A stretch of DNA of 64,000 bases, from the NCBI GenBank assembly GCA_963850345.1, contig CAWKKW010000001.1, positions 1 to 64,000 of the forward strand, given 5' to 3'. Below are positions 54,187-62,550 of the stretch, one piece after another. The number at the start of each line of letters is the position of its first letter. The stretch's first letter is position 1. The notes beneath the pieces are model-generated. The model did not search any database. It worked only from the letters and a program-made list of their open reading frames with translations, and was not told where the DNA came from. A program made the position numbers and the translations under genes. This DNA comes from CAWKKW01 sp963850345 (lineage in GTDB: Bacteria > Acidobacteriota > Terriglobia > Terriglobales > Acidobacteriaceae).

Positions 54187-55008
54187 CTACTTCTGTTCGA
54201 GGCTCACTAAGCGGAAGGTGATGGTGCCCCAGAAGAGGCGGGCTCGCATCTGCACGGGGATGTGGCGTTCGTCGTCGGTATACCAGATCCAGATGGCGCC
54301 ACGGTTTTTGACCACGCCGGCGGAGGCGGTGGGCTGCACGCGAATCGCCTGGTAGGTGCCGGAGGGAGTCTTGATTTCTTCGCGGCCCTCGGCCTTCATG
54401 GTCACCGCTACGGTGTGGATGGCGTCGCCCAGCGGCATCTGGAAGCTTTGGCCGACGGCGATGGGCTGCGAGGCGACGTAGAAAACTCCCGAAAGCAGGT
54501 CGGTGACGCAGGGCGGAATGGGAGCTTCCTGGTGCTTGGCGGTGCCGGTGACCAGGTTCTTCTCATCGAGCCGCGACTTGCCCTGCGCGTAGTCAAAGGC
54601 GAGTTCGGCATTGACCTGGCGGCGGCCCTCGATAGTCTGCTTGTTGAACGCATAGGAGCAGCCGGTGGTGCGATCGATGGTGGACTGGAAGCGGTCGCTC
54701 ACTCTGTAGAGCATGTTCACGGCGCCGATGGAGTCGGCGATTCCGGTAATGCGTTCGTTGTTGCCGTCCTGTTCGAGATGGAGCACGGCGGTGCCGGCGG
54801 GAAAGACGCGCCAGTCGACGGCGTAGGTGAGGGTCTGCCTGACGGGAAAGCTGTAGCCGGGGCGGGGCCGCTGCAGGGGCGGGACCGGCTGCGCGGGCTG
54901 GGCGCTTTGCGCTTGCAGCAGGGCCAGGCTTCCGAGGCAGACAGCAGTCGAGAAAACTTTGCGGTACCAGGTCAAATGTCGGCTCACTCGGAAGAGGTGG
55001 GCATTCAT
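54187..55008 (-). CDS. DUF3108 family exported protein
   Basis: 273 residues. Signal peptide (to about residue 34), then QTLTYAVDWRVFPAGTAVLHLEQ and DRFQSTIDRTTGCSYAFNKQTIEG, the pattern of DUF3108, a periplasmic beta-rich family linked to envelope processes. Ends the LPS operon: its ATG overlaps the stop of the methyltransferase gene (ATGA). Confidence 0.87.
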   Translation of the reverse strand: MNAHLFRVSRHLTWYRKVFSTAVCLGSLALLQAQSAQPAQPVPPLQRPRPGYSFPVRQTLTYAVDWRVFPAGTAVLHLEQDGNNERITGIADSIGAVNMLYRVSDRFQSTIDRTTGCSYAFNKQTIEGRRQVNAELAFDYAQGKSRLDEKNLVTGTAKHQEAPIPPCVTDLLSGVFYVASQPIAVGQSFQMPLGDAIHTVAVTMKAEGREEIKTPSGTYQAIRVQPTASAGVVKNRGAIWIWYTDDERHIPVQMRARLFWGTITFRLVSLEQK

Positions 55009-55571
55009 CGGCGCAGGCCCAGGTACAGGCGGATTGCGAGCGCCGCATAGATGGCTGCCGCCCCTATGAGTGCATTGTACTCGCGGTGCTTGCGGTAGAG
55101 GGCTGGGGAAAAGGCTCCGGGCGAACTGGAAGTCGCGGAGATTCGACGGGCGTAGAGGCGCGGGAGGAGACGAGGGACGGCGCGGGTGTAGGCATCGAAT
55201 TCTGGAAAGACGCCGCGGAGAAATTCTTCTTCCGCACGAATGACAGGGGCGTAAATGGCGGCGAAGAGAATGCAGAGCGCGAAGACAATCCAGGGGCTAC
55301 GCGAGGCTCCCGCAAATCCGAACGCAATGAGCATGGAGCCGAGGTAGAGCGGATTGCGGGTGTAGGCGTAGGGGCCGGTGGTGGTGAGTTCCGCGTTCTT
55401 TTTGACGTAGCCGGAGGCATAGCCGCGAAGCAGGAGGCCGGGAACAACGAGCAACAGACTGAGCGCGAGCGAGAGTAGATTGGGGTGCGCGAACCAGAGG
55501 AAGAGCGCGGCGAAAACGAAGCCGAGGGGAACGCGGATGCGTTTGGCGATTCTGCCCCAGCGAGTGGCCAT
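55005..55571 (-). CDS. Isoprenylcysteine carboxyl methyltransferase-like membrane methyltransferase
   Basis: 188 residues with four or five membrane segments. LRGYASGYVKKNAELTTTGPYAYTRNPLYLGSMLIAFGF is the ICMT/PEMT signature (GPYxxxRNPxYLG), and RAEEEFLRGVFPEFDAYTRAVPRLLPRL the C-terminal one. Uses SAM to methylate a lipid or lipid-linked substrate. Two bases separate it from the GT9 gene. Confidence 0.88.
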   Translation of the reverse strand: MATRWGRIAKRIRVPLGFVFAALFLWFAHPNLLSLALSLLLVVPGLLLRGYASGYVKKNAELTTTGPYAYTRNPLYLGSMLIAFGFAGASRSPWIVFALCILFAAIYAPVIRAEEEFLRGVFPEFDAYTRAVPRLLPRLYARRISATSSSPGAFSPALYRKHREYNALIGAAAIYAALAIRLYLGLRR

Positions 55572-55573
55572 GA

Positions 55574-56668
55574 TCAGGCAGTCTCCTTGAGCAGGTCGAG
55601 GGCAGCGGCGAGAACCGCCTCGGGCTGAATGGTGAGCAGGCCTGCTTCGGGTTGGGCGCGGCGGCTGTGATCGCGTTTGCTTTCGGGATGGCGCAGCACT
55701 CGGAAGGCGCAGCCAAAGGGGCCGTTGCGCGCAGGATCGGTGGGGCCGAAGATGCCGAGCACCGGCTTGCCGAGGGCGCAGGCGAGGTGCAGGGGACCGG
55801 TGTCTCCGGCGATCATGAGCGCGGCGCGGCGGGTCAGGGAGATGAGTTCGCCAAGACTGGGATCTACGGACAGAGCTGTGCCGCCGCTGGCCTGAACAAG
55901 TTCGGCGGCGAGGGCGGCTTCGGATTCACTGGAGTTGACCACGACGGTGTAGCCCTCGTGGGCGAGCGCGGCCGCGACCTGACCGTACCAGGCGGCGGGC
56001 CACCGCTTGGCGCCCCATCCGGCGCCGGGATTCATGAGCACCATGGGGCCGCTGATCTTGGCCGCCACAAAGCGGTTGGACCACTCTTCGGCGCGCGCAT
56101 CGCAGGGCAGTTCGGGCAGGAGCAGGGGCAAGGTTTCATGGCAGATCGCACCGGCGACTTCGAGGGCCTGTTCGATGACGTGGCGGCCGCGCGCGGGGAC
56201 GCGTTCGCCGAAGAGAAAGCGAGCCGCGCGTTCTCGAGGCTGATCCTCGCCGATCATTCTACGGGGGCGAGCCCAACGTCCAATCACTGCGGAACGCACC
56301 GCGCCCTGCAGATCGAGGCACACATCATAGTGGGCATCGCGGAGGTCATGCCGGACGCGCTGAATCTCGGTCAGTGTTTCGCGTCGAAGCGGGTGACGGC
56401 CCCACTGCTTGGCTGGGACCATGTGCAGGCGGTCAACGAGCGGCATGTGAGGACGGGAGATTCGCGGAGTGGGCTTGCCGGAGGCGACGGGTTCGGGACC
56501 GTACTTGGCGCAGAGCAACGGACGCCAATGCGGCTCGACGGCCCAGCCAAGCATCCACTCGGGGTGCTGGCGGCGCAGCGCGGTGACGGCAGGCAGGGCG
56601 TGCAGAATATCGCCCATCGCGCCCAACCGCACGATCAGCACACGTAACTGTTCTTTCTCGAAAAGCAA
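55574..56668 (-). CDS. Glycosyltransferase family 9 (heptosyltransferase-like)
   Basis: 364 residues. VLIVRLGAMGDILHALPAVTAL is the N-terminal GT9 motif, with MVLMNPGAGWGAKRWPAAWYGQVAAAL and MIAGDTGPLHLACALGKPVLGIFGPTDP at the nucleotide-sugar site. Homologous to WaaC/WaaF that add ADP-heptose to Kdo. TTG start. The adjacent waaA and lpxK genes fit an LPS-core role. Confidence 0.92.
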   Translation of the reverse strand: MLFEKEQLRVLIVRLGAMGDILHALPAVTALRRQHPEWMLGWAVEPHWRPLLCAKYGPEPVASGKPTPRISRPHMPLVDRLHMVPAKQWGRHPLRRETLTEIQRVRHDLRDAHYDVCLDLQGAVRSAVIGRWARPRRMIGEDQPRERAARFLFGERVPARGRHVIEQALEVAGAICHETLPLLLPELPCDARAEEWSNRFVAAKISGPMVLMNPGAGWGAKRWPAAWYGQVAAALAHEGYTVVVNSSESEAALAAELVQASGGTALSVDPSLGELISLTRRAALMIAGDTGPLHLACALGKPVLGIFGPTDPARNGPFGCAFRVLRHPESKRDHSRRAQPEAGLLTIQPEAVLAAALDLLKETA

Positions 56669-56700
56669 TTGCCTATTTTCTCATAGCGATCGAGCGGCGC

Positions 56701-57693
56701 TCAGGGGTGGGGAGTGCCATACCGGATGCGGGCAAGCAGGTCCCGCACGAGGGCAGCTTCGTCGCGAAGAGTGACCGAGAGCCGTACGACCTGGAGTGGA
56801 GCAGCTTGTTCCAGTTGCTCGCGGAGGCGGGGCTCCAGCTTGACGGCGTCTTTCTCGGTGGTGAGGAAGCTTTGCGCGCCGGACTGGCGAGCCACGGCGG
56901 TGAGAGTCCGGATGTCGTTGGCGGTGTATTGATGGTGGTCGGAGAACGCGCGGGTGGCGGCGAGCGAGAGCCCGGCGGCAGCGAGGCTGGAGAAGAATTC
57001 CGCGGGCCGAGCGATGGCGCAGAAGGCCAGCGGCCGGGGTGCGGCGGTCGGGATGTCGAGCGTGCGCTGCATCCACCAGATGGCGCCGGTGGGGTTCAGG
57101 GCACGGATGCGGGATTCGAGGTCGGCATCGCTTTCGCGGAGGACGAGGAACTGCGCACGGCCTAAGGCTGAAAGCGGTTCGCGGAGTCGGCCTGCAGGCA
57201 GGAGGCGTTCGGCGAAGTCGGAGCGATGGACGAGGACGATGTCGGCATCGCGGGCGAGCCGGCGATGTTGAAAGCCGTCGTCGAGCAGGTGAACGCCGCG
57301 GGAGCTGGAAGCGAGGCGTTGTTCGGCGAGCAGACCGGCAGCGTAGCGACTGGCGCCCAGGGCGACGGGAAGTTGCGTGCGGCGAGCGAGAAGCAGAGGT
57401 TCGTCCCCATAGCGACGAGCGTCGCCGGTGGGATCGACGAGTTCGACAGCATGCGAGTGGCGGCCGTAGCCACGGGAGAGAATGTCGACGGCGAGGTTTT
57501 GGGCGGCGAGCAATTCGGCGAGGCGGAGGACGAGGGGCGTCTTGCCCGCGCCGCCGACGGAGAGGTTGCCGACGCTGAGTACGGGCCAGCGGACAGTCTG
57601 CGGGCGCAACCAGCCGCGGGTGTAGGCGAGGTCTTTCGCGGCGACAGCAGCCCCGAAGAGCGGAGCCAGGGGCAGCAACCAGCCGCGGCTCAT
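56701..57693 (-). CDS. lpxK: Tetraacyldisaccharide 4'-kinase
   Basis: 330 residues. LSVGNLSVGGAGKTPLVLRLAELL contains the Walker A loop of LpxK, with VDILSRGYGR and HLLDDGFQHRRLARDADIVLVHR conserved. It phosphorylates the lipid A precursor at the 4' position at the inner membrane. ATG overlaps the stop of waaA (ATGA at 57690-57693). 32 bases to the GT9 gene. Confidence 0.95.
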   Translation of the reverse strand: MSRGWLLPLAPLFGAAVAAKDLAYTRGWLRPQTVRWPVLSVGNLSVGGAGKTPLVLRLAELLAAQNLAVDILSRGYGRHSHAVELVDPTGDARRYGDEPLLLARRTQLPVALGASRYAAGLLAEQRLASSSRGVHLLDDGFQHRRLARDADIVLVHRSDFAERLLPAGRLREPLSALGRAQFLVLRESDADLESRIRALNPTGAIWWMQRTLDIPTAAPRPLAFCAIARPAEFFSSLAAAGLSLAATRAFSDHHQYTANDIRTLTAVARQSGAQSFLTTEKDAVKLEPRLREQLEQAAPLQVVRLSVTLRDEAALVRDLLARIRYGTPHP

Positions 57694-59018
57694 GCAGGGC
57701 CTCGCTCGAGGAGCTGCAGCAGGGCCTGGAGCGCACGGTCAGTGGCGCCGGATTCGGAGCGGAAGACCTGTAACGCGCGGGAGCCAAGTCCGGCGGCCTC
57801 AGCGGGATTCCGCAGAAGCTGCGTCAGGGTGGGGGCCAGTTCCGCCGAGTCGACGATACGTATAGCGTCGCTCTGGCGAAGCTGTTCGACGACGGCGCGG
57901 AAATTCTCGTAGTGCGGGCCCATGACGATGGGGACGGCAAACTGCGCGGGTTCGAGAGGGTTGTGCCCCCCGGCGGGTACCAGGCTGCCACCGATGAAGG
58001 CGACGGTGGCGAGCGAGTAGAGCGAGGCCAGTTCGCCGATGGAGTCGAGCAGAAGAATGGACCCCGGCGCGAGCGGCTTGCCCGACCAGCGGGAACGCTG
58101 AACCCAGGGGACCGCGCTGCGCGAGAGAAGCTGGGCGACGGAGGGAAAGCGTTCGGGATGGCGCGGCGCGAGGATCATGCGCAGCGTGGGCTCGGCTGCG
58201 ACGAGAGCGGGCCAGAGTTGCAGCAGGGCTTGTTCTTCGCCTTCGAGGGTGCTTCCGCAGACGACGAGCTTGGCGCCGGGCGGCAGTTGTTCGCGCAGAG
58301 CGGCGGTGATGGGAGCGGTGGTGACGGCGCGGACGTCGTATTTCAAATTGCCGCCGAGGAGAACGCGATCGGCCGGCGCGCCGATGGCTTTGAGCCGATC
58401 GACGTCTTGCGGACTCTGCGCGAGGACGAGCGAGAGCGCGGAAAGTATGCGTCGCCACAGGAAACGGAGACGGCGGTAGCGAGGGAACGAGCGGTCGGAG
58501 ATGCGAGCGTTGACGACGGCGACCGGGATGCGGGCGGCGCGGCACTGCTGGAGCAGGTTGGGCCAGAATTCGGTTTCGGCGAGGACGAGGAGGTCGGGGC
58601 GGAGCAGGCGCAGGTAGCGGCGCAGGATGAAAGGAAAATCGAGGGGAAAGTAGAAGACGTGCTCTGGACCGAAGCGTTCGCGGGCGAGGCGTTGGCCGGT
58701 GCGGGTGGTGGTCGAGAGCAGGACCCAGACTTTGGCGGCCCGGAGGTTCTGCACCAATTGGCTGACGGCGAGCACTTCGCCGACGGAGACGGCGTGGACC
58801 CAGACGATGGATGGGCCTGAGGCTTGGGGCGCACGGCCAGCTCCGGGTTGGGGCGCGACGCCGCGGGATGGCAGGGCGGCGCGGACGCGGTTGGGAACGG
58901 CGCCGAGGCGTTCCGCAAGACCGTCGCGGTATTTGCCGCTGGTGGCCATGCGGAAGAGCCAGTAAGGGGAGCCCAGCACCAGCACAGCGAACAAGGCCAG
59001 GCTATAGACGAACAGCAT
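57690..59018 (-). CDS. waaA: 3-deoxy-D-manno-octulosonic acid (Kdo) transferase
   Basis: 442 residues. N-terminal transmembrane anchor (LFVYSLALFAVLVLGSPYWLF), then IVWVHAVSVGEVLAVSQLV with the active-site region, LVLAETEFWPNLLQQ and the C-terminal GGSLVPAGGHNPLEPAQFAVPIVMGP. Transfers Kdo onto lipid IVA. First gene of the minus-strand LPS operon. A Pro/Ala-rich insertion is present at about 45-70 (ALPSRGVAPQPGAGRAPQ). Confidence 0.95.
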   Translation of the reverse strand: MLFVYSLALFAVLVLGSPYWLFRMATSGKYRDGLAERLGAVPNRVRAALPSRGVAPQPGAGRAPQASGPSIVWVHAVSVGEVLAVSQLVQNLRAAKVWVLLSTTTRTGQRLARERFGPEHVFYFPLDFPFILRRYLRLLRPDLLVLAETEFWPNLLQQCRAARIPVAVVNARISDRSFPRYRRLRFLWRRILSALSLVLAQSPQDVDRLKAIGAPADRVLLGGNLKYDVRAVTTAPITAALREQLPPGAKLVVCGSTLEGEEQALLQLWPALVAAEPTLRMILAPRHPERFPSVAQLLSRSAVPWVQRSRWSGKPLAPGSILLLDSIGELASLYSLATVAFIGGSLVPAGGHNPLEPAQFAVPIVMGPHYENFRAVVEQLRQSDAIRIVDSAELAPTLTQLLRNPAEAAGLGSRALQVFRSESGATDRALQALLQLLERGPA

Positions 59019-59175
59019 GCAGGCGGCTTCCCCAATCCTTACTGCGTGACGGTCTTTTCTTGCGCGGAGCGGGCGATCCGAATCCAGTGGCTGGGGTTCG
59101 AGAGCGACACGAATTTCGCGGCGAGATGCCGGAACTCCGCTTCCGAATCGCGCTTTACGAAGGTCTTAACCGAAG

Positions 59176-59844
59176 ATGATAATCGCGGCAGTGACCAAGC
59201 GCTTGCGTTCTCTTCCTGTTTTTGCCCTGCTGCTGGTGGGCAGCCTCTGCCTGGCAGCGCCCGCGGACCATGTAGCGCCGCCGGTGAGCGATGCGACGAC
59301 GTATCCGGCGGTCGAGATTCACCCCGACGAGAAGGTAGCCATCGCGGTGGACCCTTACAATTCGGCCGAGAAGGCGAAGATTTTTCGCCTCGATTATTTG
59401 AAGTATGGGTTCATGCCGATCCGCGTGATCGTGACCAACAAAGGCGACAAGCCGATTTCTCTGGACGAGGCGCGCATCCACTTCATCACCGCGATGGGAA
59501 TGAAGATACCGGCAGCCGAAGCCGCCGACGTGGAGCGGCGAACGACGCAGGCTTCCAACGTAAAGAAGACCATTCCCTTGCCCGCTCCGCTTCCGTCCAT
59601 TCATCGCAAGCCGGGGAGCAAGGACAAGGACATCGAGGCGGATTTTCAGCAGTTCGAGTACCAGGCGCTGGCAGTGGAACCGCACACCACGCGGGCAGGC
59701 TTCCTTTTTTATGACGTGCAGGGGTTGAGCGATCCGCTGAAGGGCTCGAAGCTGTACCTGCGCAAGTTGAAGGGCGCGGATGGGAAAGAGCTGTTCTACT
59801 TCGAGATTCCGTTTGAGAAGTATCTGACCGTACAGCCGAATTAG
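59176..59844 (+). CDS. Exported hypothetical protein
   Basis: 222 residues with a signal peptide (to about residue 29, LCLAAPA). The mature protein has VAIAVDPYNSAEKAKIFRLDYLKYGFMPIRVIVTNKGDKPISLDEARIHF and FEYQALAVEPHTTRAGFLFYDVQGL, an immunoglobulin-like beta pattern. No family recognised. The stop codon is followed at once by a 15-bp repeat array. Divergent from waaA. Confidence 0.8.
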   Translation: MIIAAVTKRLRSLPVFALLLVGSLCLAAPADHVAPPVSDATTYPAVEIHPDEKVAIAVDPYNSAEKAKIFRLDYLKYGFMPIRVIVTNKGDKPISLDEARIHFITAMGMKIPAAEAADVERRTTQASNVKKTIPLPAPLPSIHRKPGSKDKDIEADFQQFEYQALAVEPHTTRAGFLFYDVQGLSDPLKGSKLYLRKLKGADGKELFYFEIPFEKYLTVQPN

Positions 59845-60006
59845 AGCAGCGAAAGAGCGGTCGGCGGAAAGGCGGTCAGCTAAGAAGCGGTCAGCAGAAG
59901 AACGGTTAGCGCAAAAGCGGTCGTCGATAAGACGGTCAGCCGAAGGGCGGTTAGCCCAAAAGCGGTCGGCGATAAGACGGTCGGCTAAGGAGCGATCTGC
60001 GAAGGG
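59845..60006 (+). repeat. Dispersed tandem array, ten 15-bp units
   Basis: Begins AGCAGC at the base after the stop of the preceding gene. From 59857, ten consecutive 15-base units run to 60006: GCGGTCGGCGGAAAG, GCGGTCAGCTAAGAA, GCGGTCAGCAGAAGA, ACGGTTAGCGCAAAA and six more. Same family as the arrays at 37113, 43678, 60407 and 62139. Confidence 0.9.
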
Positions 60007-60024
60007 TCCGGGGTGATCCGTTCA

Positions 60025-60381
60025 TTAGGACTGTTCGCAGAGGGTGCGGATGGCTTCGGCGTAATCGAGGGGATTGGACCCGAGTTCAAAGCAGACTGAC
60101 GCGTGACCTTGGGGCAGATCGATGACCAGCTGGTAGAAGTTGCCGTAGCGTACCAGGATAAATTGCGCGCCGCCGCAGTCGAGGTTACCGCGTTGCCGCA
60201 CCAGGGTTAGCAGCGCGGGGTTGACGAACAGTTCCTCGTAGCGGTCGGACTCGGATGCCGAAGCGCCCACTACCTCAGAGCGCTGGCGCGAAGTCAGCTT
60301 GCCTTCTTGATAAATGGCCACGTAGCGTACGGCGGGCGTGAGGGCAAAGACCTCGTCGAGGATGTCGGGGCTGGGGCGCAT
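60025..60381 (-). CDS. Small hypothetical protein inside an inverted array pair
   Basis: 118 residues. DEVFALTPAVRYVAIYQEGKLTSRQR and GNFYQLVIDLPQGHASVCFELGSNP suggest a Roadblock/LC7-like fold, often partnering small GTPases; no GTPase gene is near. No strong Shine-Dalgarno. Flanked by a forward array (59845-60006) and an inverted array (60407-60515). Confidence 0.65.
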   Translation of the reverse strand: MRPSPDILDEVFALTPAVRYVAIYQEGKLTSRQRSEVVGASASESDRYEELFVNPALLTLVRQRGNLDCGGAQFILVRYGNFYQLVIDLPQGHASVCFELGSNPLDYAEAIRTLCEQS

Positions 60382-60406
60382 ATCTGATCGTAGCTTAGCG
60401 GTTGCG

Positions 60407-60515
60407 GGCTGACCGCTCTTTCGCTGACCGCTTCTTTGCTGACGGTTGCTAGGCTGACCGCCCCTTAGCTGACAGCTGCTAACTCGCTCTTTTTGCTAAC
60501 TTGCTAACTCGCTGC
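60407..60515 (-). repeat. Dispersed tandem array behind queE
   Basis: On the minus strand it starts 2 bases after the queE stop: GCAGCGAGTTAGCAAGTTAGC (21 bases split here as GCAGCGAGTTAGC and AAGTTAGC), then 15-bp units such as GCGGTCAGCGAAAGA. It mirrors the array at 59845-60006 across the gene between them. Confidence 0.85.
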
Positions 60516-60517
60516 CT

Positions 60518-61198
60518 CTAGACACCCTTCTTCATAGGCTCCCAGATGAACTTATGGATTTGCAGGCTGAGGCGGGCGTCGAGGCCGTCGGCCAGCATCC
60601 AGTCGACCAGATCCTTAGGGTCGAGGAGGCAGTTGTCGGCGCTGCGTTCGGGCGTCGGGGTCTTGGTGAAAGCGGGAGAGAGGAGCACGCTGCGAACTCT
60701 GGACGCGAGATCATGTTGCCGGAGGAAGTCTCGGGCATATTCGTAATCGTTTCGGTTGCTAATCACGAATTTGACTTCGTCGCCATCGGTGAGGTGATCG
60801 AGGTTCTCCATGCGGAACTGGCCGGACTCGCCAGAGCCGGGGCACTTGACGTCGACGATCTTGTGCACCGCTCGGGGAACGTTCGCGAGCGGGCGTTCGC
60901 CGCTGGTTTCGATCATGAGTTCATAGCCGCAGTCGAGCAGCCGCTGCATGAAGGGCACGAGCTTGCGTTCCTGCAGCAGGGGTTCGCCGCCGGTGAATTC
61001 GATGAGGCGGACGGGGGCGAGCTTCTCGATCTCGGCGAGAATCTGATCGTCTGCCATTTTGTGACCGCCGGTGAACGTGTATTCCGAATCGCACCAGGCG
61101 CAGCGCAGATTGCAGCCGGCAAGCCGCACGAAGATACAGGGGCGGCCGGCAAAGCTCGACTCGCCCTGGACGGATTTATAGATTTCGATGAGATACAA
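60518..61198 (-). CDS. queE: 7-carboxy-7-deazaguanine synthase
   Basis: 226 residues, radical SAM. The cluster cysteines C29, C33, C36 (AGCNLRCAWCDSEYT) form the family pattern, with YKSVQGESSFAGRPCIFVRL before it and FTGGEPLLQ after. It converts carboxytetrahydropterin to CDG on the queuosine/7-deazaguanine pathway. Starts 4 bases after queD. Confidence 0.95.
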   Translation of the reverse strand: MYLIEIYKSVQGESSFAGRPCIFVRLAGCNLRCAWCDSEYTFTGGHKMADDQILAEIEKLAPVRLIEFTGGEPLLQERKLVPFMQRLLDCGYELMIETSGERPLANVPRAVHKIVDVKCPGSGESGQFRMENLDHLTDGDEVKFVISNRNDYEYARDFLRQHDLASRVRSVLLSPAFTKTPTPERSADNCLLDPKDLVDWMLADGLDARLSLQIHKFIWEPMKKGV

Positions 61199-61202
61199 GC
61201 AG

Positions 61203-61580
61203 TTACTCGTAGTAAGTGGCAGTGGTGGTGTCGGTCTCGTAGATGGTGCAGTCTTTCACATGGACGCGGCCCTGAGTCATCTCGGCGAGCTGCTTGTTGG
61301 TTTCGTCGTAGAAGTAGCGCGAGAGATTCTCGGCCGACGGATTGATCTCGTTGAAAGGCGTGAGGTCATTGAGCATCTGGTGGTCGAGCCGATCGATGAC
61401 CGGGCGCATGACTTGCTTGAGCTCCTTGAAATCGAGCAGCAGCCCCGCTTTATCCAGAGACTCTCCGCGCAGGGTGACGCGCACCTTGTAGTTATGTCCG
61501 TGGGGATTCTCGCACTTGCCGCGATAGTTTCGCAGGAAGTGGCCCGAGGAGAAGCCGGCTTCTACAGTGACTTCGTACAT
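61203..61580 (-). CDS. queD: 6-carboxy-5,6,7,8-tetrahydropterin synthase
   Basis: 125 residues. Zn ligands H14, H27, H29 and catalytic C23 lie in FSSGHFLRNYRGKCENPHGHNYKV; DRLDHQMLND carries the catalytic Asp/His and NPSAENLSRYF the pterin-binding Glu. Acts just before QueE. The ATG at 61580 has AAAAAGGAT; a longer frame starts at 61610. Confidence 0.95.
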   Translation of the reverse strand: MYEVTVEAGFSSGHFLRNYRGKCENPHGHNYKVRVTLRGESLDKAGLLLDFKELKQVMRPVIDRLDHQMLNDLTPFNEINPSAENLSRYFYDETNKQLAEMTQGRVHVKDCTIYETDTTTATYYE

Positions 61581-61793
61581 GCCTATCCTTTTTGCCTGCG
61601 GATCGTTCATGGATCCGGTGCGGCCAGCGCGCGTTCTCATCGTCGCGGACGAGGGTCGCGCAGCCCTGTATGGCGGAGCACTCTACCAGCCATCAAGTCC
61701 GGAGACGCGAAGGCCGCATCTGTGGCTGGCGCGCTCTCCTTCTATTGTAGCTGTTTTGAGGGGGCAGCCTGGTGCTGGCGGGTTTGACGAAGG

Positions 61794-62102
61794 TCAGCAC
61801 CGATTGCGTTCGTGGGAGGCGCTGTTGCGTGCGCCGGCGCGCATAGCCATGCGCAATTCAACGGATTCTTCCAGGTGGCGGCGATCCTGGGCACGGCGGT
61901 CGACCTGTTCAAACATGGCAGTGAGCACGCCGCAAAAGGCGGAGAGCAGCGCGCCGACCAGCAGAAACATGCTGGCTGTCTTCCACAAAGTGCCGTTGGC
62001 GGGGAGGCCGGGCTGATTGTGGTTGGGCGCGAGCATCATGCCGAAGGCCAGCATGGAGCAGAGAAGCAGGACCGAGGCCAGGATGAAGAGGCTGCGCGAC
62101 AT
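61794..62102 (-). CDS. Small two-helix membrane protein
   Basis: 102 residues. LFILASVLLLCSMLAFGMML and SMFLLVGALLSAFCGVLTAMF are membrane segments, followed by a charged tail (EQVDRRAQDRRHLEESVELR). No family recognised; no clear Shine-Dalgarno, but the hydrophobic pattern is convincing. Confidence 0.6.
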   Translation of the reverse strand: MSRSLFILASVLLLCSMLAFGMMLAPNHNQPGLPANGTLWKTASMFLLVGALLSAFCGVLTAMFEQVDRRAQDRRHLEESVELRMAMRAGARNSASHERNRC

Positions 62103-62138
62103 ACGTTCATGGTACCCGGGTTGAGACCAGCGGGAAAG

Positions 62139-62319
62139 TGGTCAGCAGAAAAGCTCTCAGCTAAGAACCGGTCAGCAAAACAACGGTCAGCGAAAAAGGC
62201 GGTCAGCAAAACAACGGTCAGCGAAAAAGGCGGTCAGCAAAACAACGGTCAGCGAAAAAGGCGGTCAGCGAAACAGCGGTCAGTGAAAAAGGAGGTCAGC
62301 GAAGCAGCGGTCAGCAATG
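62139..62319 (+). repeat. Dispersed tandem array, forward arm (largest pair)
   Basis: Units of 15 and 16 bases alternate, giving about three copies of a 31-bp higher-order repeat at 62170-62262 (GGTCAGCAAAACAACGGTC and GCGAAAAAGGC parts). The first part, 62141-62176, is perfectly inverted at 62367-62402. Confidence 0.9.
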
Positions 62320-62338
62320 GAGTGGGCCTCTCCGTACC

Positions 62339-62546
62339 CGACCGCTTTTTTCGCTGATAGTTCCTAGCTGACCGGTTCTTAGCTGAGAGCTTTTCTGCTG
62401 ACTGCTTCTCTGCTGACCGCTCTTCCTGCTGACCGCTCTTCTGCTGACCGCTCTTCCTGCTGACCGCTCTTCTGCTGACCGTTGTTTCGCTGACCGTTGT
62501 TTCGCTGACCGCTCTTCTGCTGACCGCTTATTCTGCTGACGACTGC
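62339..62546 (-). repeat. Dispersed tandem array behind the dinG-like gene, inverted arm
   Basis: On the minus strand it begins 4 bases after the helicase stop (GGCAGTCGTCAGC), then repeats units such as AGCGGTCAGCAGAAG about a dozen times to 62339. Contains 62367-62402, the exact complement of 62141-62176. Confidence 0.9.
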
Positions 62547-62550
62547 CCTC

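Larger units (their letters stand above)
62103..62550. other. Gene-free region occupied by the largest repeat array pair
   Basis: A forward array (62139-62319), a 19-base unique segment and an inverted array (62339-62546) fill almost the whole stretch; no ORF with start signal is credible. The longest open frame that crosses it translates the repeats into Ser/Ala/Lys/Arg-rich peptides and is not called. Confidence 0.85.

Noticed and set aside
61812..62357. Lys/Ser/Arg-rich plus-strand ORF over the repeat array
   Set aside because: Frame open because the unit is 15 bp; no start signal, overlaps the small membrane protein gene on the other strand.
37113..62546. CRISPR array
   Set aside because: The tandem arrays have short 15-bp units with no unique spacers, no cas genes and imperfect copies; not CRISPR.
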